This document shows positions 4,429 through 7,233 of a stretch of 7,233 nucleotides of DNA, piece after piece. Source of the stretch: Domibacillus sp. (lineage in GTDB: Bacteria > Bacillota > Bacilli > Bacillales > Domibacillaceae); assembly GCA_031177795.1 (NCBI GenBank), contig JAPSKG010000114.1, positions 1 to 7,233 on the forward strand, given 5' to 3'. Under the pieces are notes generated by a model. The model had not been told where the DNA came from and ran no database searches. It saw nothing but the letters and a program-made list of their open reading frames with translations. Position numbers and translations under genes: made by a program. Numbering within the stretch: position 1 is the stretch's first letter; every line of letters begins with the position of its first letter.

Positions 4429-5190
4429 TTTAAAGTATTCTTCTAATGTCCAATTTTGTTCATGAATTATTTTTGCTGCTTCCGTTCCAATATAGCGGAA
4501 ATGCCATGGTTCATAAATATACTGCGTAATGTGTTCTTTTCCTTTTGGATAGCGCAAAATAAATCCATACTCATATGCATGTTCTTTCAGCCATTTTCCT
4601 TCTTCTGTCGATTCAAATGCCTCGTTTAATTCAAAGCCATTGTTTTCCGAAGAAATATCCATAGCAAGGCCCGACTGGTGTTCGCTCATTCCCGGAGGCG
4701 CAATGGATTTTAATGCTTCTTCTTTGCCGCTTGCTGCTGCTCCTGCCGCCAAAATTTCTTCCTGCCGATTATAAGAGCGGTAGCCAGACACGGCAAATAA
4801 GTACAGCCCATCTGCTTCAGCGGCAGCAAACATTTTTTCAAGTGCGGATGCCGCTTCTTTTCTCATATAGCTTTTTTCAATATCCTGATTGCCAAAGGAA
4901 AATTGGACAGCAGGGCGCACAAGGTCTGGTGGTGTATAATCAGACGGCAATGAAAATTCTTTGTTTACAAGCACCATCGGATTTTCCGGATTTTGAATTA
5001 CCTGCAAATCATCCACCTCTTTCAATTGATTGAAATAAGATGTTTCTATAACAGGCCCGGCTTCTTTTTTTGCAGCTGGTTTTTTGTTTGCAGCTTCTTG
5101 TTTTTTTTCTGGTACAGGTTTTTCTTCATCGGGCGCACAGCCGCCGAGGAAAACAGCAGCTGTTAAAAGCGTTAATGCAGTTTTTTTCAT
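4408..5190 (-). CDS. yodJ: D-alanyl-D-alanine carboxypeptidase lipoprotein (VanY/LdcB family)
   Basis: This 260-residue zinc peptidase of the VanY/LdcB family would trim D-Ala from peptidoglycan stem peptides outside the membrane. The signal peptide ends in the lipobox LGGC, so Cys18 should carry the lipid. A Lys/Glu/Ala/Pro-rich linker (about 19-46) follows, then the peptidase domain (about 75-245). Visible motifs are SGYRSYNRQEEIL (135-147), SEHQSGLAMD (169-178) and EPWHFRY (227-233). Zinc ligands are His171, Asp178 and His230, with Glu227 as catalytic base. It may act on D,D or L,D bonds; tetrapeptides made by such trimming are the donors for L,D-transpeptidases, which fits the convergent neighbour. 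Its ATG shares one base with the deoD stop (TAATG), and only a weak GGCGG lies upstream, so translation is probably coupled to deoD. It is the last gene of the spo0M-deoD-yodJ unit. Confidence 0.92.
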   Translation of the reverse strand: MKKTALTLLTAAVFLGGCAPDEEKPVPEKKQEAANKKPAAKKEAGPVIETSYFNQLKEVDDLQVIQNPENPMVLVNKEFSLPSDYTPPDLVRPAVQFSFGNQDIEKSYMRKEAASALEKMFAAAEADGLYLFAVSGYRSYNRQEEILAAGAAASGKEEALKSIAPPGMSEHQSGLAMDISSENNGFELNEAFESTEEGKWLKEHAYEYGFILRYPKGKEHITQYIYEPWHFRYIGTEAAKIIHEQNWTLEEYFKHVKPAE

Positions 5191-5894
5191 TATGAATGAA
5201 CCGCCGCTTCAAGAGCCACTTCAATCATTTCATTAAATGTTGTTTGTCGCTCTTCCGCTGTGGTTTCTTCACCTGTCACAATATGATCACTTACCGTTAA
5301 CACAGAAAGTGCACGCCGTCCATATTTAGCTGCCAGCGTGTACAGAGCCGTTGTTTCCATTTCAATAGCTAAAATTCCGTACTGCGCCCATTTCGCATGA
5401 TCTGCGTTATCGTTGTAAAATTGGTCTGCAGTAAACACGCTGCCGACTTTTAACTGCAAGCCTTTTTCTGTACCCGCATCAAACGCCGCTTTTAGCAATT
5501 CCCAGTTTGCGGAAGGCGCGTAATCAATACCATTAAACGTGTGGCGGTTCATGCTCGAGTCTGTTGATGACGTCATTGCCAAAATAACATCGCGTACGTT
5601 CACATTTTTTTGAATGGCGCCGCACGTGCCGACCCGGATTAAGTTTTTCACTCCATAGCTTTGCATTAATTCATTTACATAAATGGAAATAGACGGTACA
5701 CCCATGCCTGTTCCTTGAACAGAAACCCTCTTTCCTTTATATGTTCCAGTAAACCCAAGCATGCCACGTACTTCGTTGTAGCAAACCGGATTTTCTAAAA
5801 ACGTTTCGGCAATATATTTCGCGCGGAGCGGATCACCCGGAAGCAATACCGTTTCGGCAATTGCGCCTTCTTGCGCGCCAATGTGTACACTCAT
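5190..5894 (-). CDS. deoD: Purine nucleoside phosphorylase, DeoD type
   Basis: This 234-residue cytoplasmic enzyme of the NP-I family, hexameric in relatives, splits purine (deoxy)nucleosides with phosphate into base and (deoxy)ribose-1-phosphate for salvage. The length is normal for the DeoD type. Visible key residues are His4, Gly20 and Arg24 in LLPGDPLR, Arg43, the TGMGVPS loop (62-68), Arg87 in IRVGTCG, EME at 178-180 for ribose binding, and Asp203 in VSDH, the purine N7 proton donor that lets this type use adenosine. GGAGGAG precedes the ATG (5892-5894) at good spacing. The gene starts 41 bases after the spo0M stop with no terminator between, and its TAA overlaps the yodJ ATG by one base. 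No separate promoter is evident in the short gap. All catalytic residues are intact. Confidence 0.96.
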   Translation of the reverse strand: MSVHIGAQEGAIAETVLLPGDPLRAKYIAETFLENPVCYNEVRGMLGFTGTYKGKRVSVQGTGMGVPSISIYVNELMQSYGVKNLIRVGTCGAIQKNVNVRDVILAMTSSTDSSMNRHTFNGIDYAPSANWELLKAAFDAGTEKGLQLKVGSVFTADQFYNDNADHAKWAQYGILAIEMETTALYTLAAKYGRRALSVLTVSDHIVTGEETTAEERQTTFNEMIEVALEAAVHS

Positions 5895-5935
5895 TTAAAA
5901 CTCCTCCAATTCAACAAGATCCATTCGCTATTTTA

Positions 5936-6697
5936 TCATGCAAAGCGGCTGATTGTCTCGTTTAGCTTGGTTTGTATAAAATCAAGGTCCTGTTTTTGCA
6001 CTTGAATCCGGACATTTGTTTCATCTGTTCCTAACGCTTCAGATAAAAGTCCACCCAGTCCTGACGCTCGTCTGTCCACTTGCAGCAAAAGGCCTGCTTC
6101 CTGTCCAGATTGCGTTAAAAAAGAAACCTCTAGTTCATCAAGCTTGCCTTTATAATTTCCACTTACAGGAACAAACTCAAATTCCTGCACAAACGGGTAT
6201 TTTGTGATGCGGGCCGCTTTACATTCCACTTCTCTCAAACGAAACCCAAGCGCTCGGACAGCATCCAGCACTGCTCCAGCAACCTCAGTTGGGCGGACTT
6301 CAATAAAGTCTTTGTCCGCTGGATCAACCGCTTGTTTGATATCTAGGCCTGTTGCCACCCAAACCCTCGTTTTCCCCTGTGTAACAGGCGTCTCATGCGG
6401 CAGCTGAAGCTGAAGCGGAAATTCCCGCGTTTCACCAGGACCGATGGTAAACGGCTCATTTAACTTTTCTTTCACAACCGCGGCTTCATCCAAAACTTTT
6501 CTGTCATCTACTTCTTTTACATACGTAGTCATAACTGAAACATAAATAGAGTCAATTTCCTGCGCCACGTTGCCGCCTTTTACTTCTACAACACCGTGCA
6601 TTATGTCGCCTGCCTGGTAATTGGCTTTCTCAAGTTTGGTATCTACTTTTGCATTGCCAATTCCAATGGTTGCTAACACCTTGTTAAATAACGCCAT
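5936..6697 (-). CDS. spo0M: Sporulation-control protein Spo0M, arrestin-like
   Basis: This 253-residue protein fits Spo0M of bacilli (about 258 residues in B. subtilis), a cytoplasmic protein of arrestin-like fold whose loss or excess disturbs sporulation and cell division; its molecular role is not settled. It opens MALFNKVLATIGIGNAKVDT and continues as a beta-rich arrestin N-lobe (KANYQAGDIMHGVVEVKGG, 24-42) and C-lobe, with KYPFVQEFEFVP near 166-177 typical of the family. No membrane segment or signal is present. The ATG (6695-6697) has GGAG nine bases upstream. Upstream on the minus strand lie TTGAAA and ACTGAATAA, the latter like the -10 of a sigma-H promoter (RnnGAATww), but no matching -35 is found and the spacing to the RBS is tight. 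It probably heads a unit with deoD and yodJ, 41 bases downstream. Confidence 0.9.
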   Translation of the reverse strand: MALFNKVLATIGIGNAKVDTKLEKANYQAGDIMHGVVEVKGGNVAQEIDSIYVSVMTTYVKEVDDRKVLDEAAVVKEKLNEPFTIGPGETREFPLQLQLPHETPVTQGKTRVWVATGLDIKQAVDPADKDFIEVRPTEVAGAVLDAVRALGFRLREVECKAARITKYPFVQEFEFVPVSGNYKGKLDELEVSFLTQSGQEAGLLLQVDRRASGLGGLLSEALGTDETNVRIQVQKQDLDFIQTKLNETISRFA

Positions 6698-6753
6698 CGT
6701 CCATCACTCCTATTTTTTATTCAGTTTTTCTACGAAGCAGTTTTCAAAAAGTT

Positions 6754-6981
6754 TCAACGAATTAATTCATCTTGCTCGTATTTTTCCCATGCATCATCAA
6801 ATACGCCCATTGAAGGCATGTAATCAACTTCCATTTCCAAATAACGGCTTAGCACGTCATAGCTGTCTTCTGATTTCGGAAACGCAGGATCGTAAAATGC
6901 GTTATTTGCAAAAGCCGCTAGTTCATCACGCGGCGGTTCTTCCCTGTATTTCAATAAATAATGATAAAATGATTTGTGCAT
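6754..6981 (-). CDS. yozE: YozE family protein (UPF0346)
   Basis: This 75-residue soluble protein closely fits the YozE family of Firmicutes, which is of unknown function. The opening HKSFYHYLLKYR is the family hallmark, followed by DELAAFANNAFYDPAFPKS and the acidic end VFDDAWEKYEQDELIR; the family is helical with a SAM-like fold as I recall. The frame extends four codons upstream to TTG (6991-6993), but that TTG overlaps the ribosome binding site; GGAGG at 6991-6987 is correctly placed for the ATG at 6979-6981, which I chose. It starts 23 bases after the msrB stop, with the msrB terminator in between, so its expression depends on read-through or a promoter inside msrB. Only 56 bases separate its stop from the spo0M start, with no clear terminator. 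Confidence 0.93.
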   Translation of the reverse strand: MHKSFYHYLLKYREEPPRDELAAFANNAFYDPAFPKSEDSYDVLSRYLEMEVDYMPSMGVFDDAWEKYEQDELIR

Positions 6982-6991
6982 TTTTTCCTCC

Positions 6992-7019
6992 AAAAAAAGA
7001 GACCTTAAAAAAGGTCTTT
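6992..7019 (-). terminator. Intrinsic terminator of msrB, abutting the yozE ribosome binding site
   Basis: The stem pairs 6998-7006 with 7011-7019 (core AGACCTT on one side, AAGGTCT on the other, with one G-T pair) around an AAAA loop. On the minus strand it is followed by seven Ts (6998-6992) and then at once by GGAGG, the yozE ribosome binding site. The msrB TAA (7005-7007) lies within the stem and loop edge. Confidence 0.85.
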
Positions 7020-7233
7020 ATATTCACCATATCCTTCTGCTTCCAGATCTTCTTTGCGAATAAAACGAAGAGAAGCTGAATTAATGCAGTAACGCAGGCC
7101 CCCTGTTTCCCTTGGCCCATCCGGAAACACGTGCCCGAGATGAGAGTCAGCTGTTTTACTGCGGACTTCCGTTCGAATCATGCCATGCGACATATCGCGT
7201 TTTTCCAAAACTTCTGCTGCTTCAATCGGCTTG
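7005..7233 (-). CDS. msrB: Peptide methionine-(R)-S-oxide reductase MsrB, C-terminal part (5' end cut by window)
   Basis: These are the last 75 residues of MsrB, which reduces methionine-R-sulfoxide in proteins back to methionine as oxidative-damage repair in the cytoplasm. The frame is open to the right edge, and the TTG at 7206-7208 is an internal Leu codon, not a start. Visible family motifs are SHGMIRTEVRSKTADSHLG, GHVFPDGPRETGG, and GLRYCINSASLRF, whose Cys is the catalytic residue. The C-terminus GYGEYKDLF is normal. The N-terminal zinc-binding CxxC pairs would lie beyond the window. Whether this is a stand-alone MsrB (about 145 residues) or the C-terminal half of an MsrA-MsrB fusion cannot be told here. 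It ends in a terminator that reaches into the yozE leader. Confidence 0.95.
   Translation of the reverse strand, partial: KPIEAAEVLEKRDMSHGMIRTEVRSKTADSHLGHVFPDGPRETGGLRYCINSASLRFIRKEDLEAEGYGEYKDLF

Noticed and set aside
6926..7120. 64-residue minus-strand frame across the msrB-yozE junction
   Set aside because: It overlaps msrB and yozE in another frame; both of those show strong family motifs and correct start or stop signals.
1..7233. Mobile element, CRISPR array, phage or defence island, tRNA or rRNA
   Set aside because: No transposase, integrase, nuclease or regular repeat-spacer pattern is visible; every large frame belongs to ordinary chromosomal genes.

Overview
The window looks like a chromosomal segment of an endospore-forming, low-to-moderate-GC Firmicute (Bacillales, Bacillaceae-like). 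The evidence is strong GGAGG-type ribosome binding sites, TTG starts, intrinsic terminators with U-tracts, and a gene set with clear Bacillus relatives (CtpA/CtpB, YodJ, DeoD, Spo0M, YozE, MsrB). The order ctpA ... yodJ-deoD ... yozE recalls the ctpA-yodJ-deoD neighbourhood of Bacillus subtilis as I remember it. The differences here are a membrane L,D-transpeptidase between ctpA and yodJ, and spo0M directly upstream of deoD. I see no phage, IS element, CRISPR array, tRNA or rRNA.

Layout. Bases 1-562 (+) are the C-terminal part of a MATE-family efflux protein, ending in a bidirectional terminator (540-577). On the minus strand, 1246 down to 617 holds an unrecognised 80-residue protein followed by a membrane-anchored, apparently active-site-dead rhodanese-like protein; both start with TTG. 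ctpA (2818-1376, -) is a membrane-anchored S41 protease with PDZ and peptidoglycan-binding domains and its own terminator. A 533-base AT-rich region (2819-3351) separates it from a divergent L,D-transpeptidase gene (3352-4296, +). That region holds a perfect Spo0A-box match, candidate promoters, a repeated 12-mer and two dyads. A second bidirectional terminator (4391-4428) lies between the L,D-transpeptidase gene and the convergent yodJ. On the minus strand the order of transcription is then msrB (cut by the right edge), yozE, spo0M, deoD, yodJ.

How the genes fit together. spo0M-deoD-yodJ looks like one transcription unit: a 41-base gap, then a one-base TAATG overlap, no internal terminator, and one terminator after yodJ. 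yodJ (D,D-carboxypeptidase lipoprotein), the L,D-transpeptidase and ctpA form a cell-envelope cluster. With spo0M and the Spo0A-box match upstream of ctpA, this suggests wall remodelling tied to stationary phase or sporulation, which is inference. msrB and yozE are separated by a terminator whose U-tract runs directly into the yozE ribosome binding site.

I found no clearly new multi-gene system. The best leads are the rhodanese-like protein lacking its catalytic Cys, the Spo0A box and operator-like elements before ctpA, a perfect 15-bp inverted repeat inside the L,D-transpeptidase gene, and the habit of placing stop codons inside terminator hairpins.
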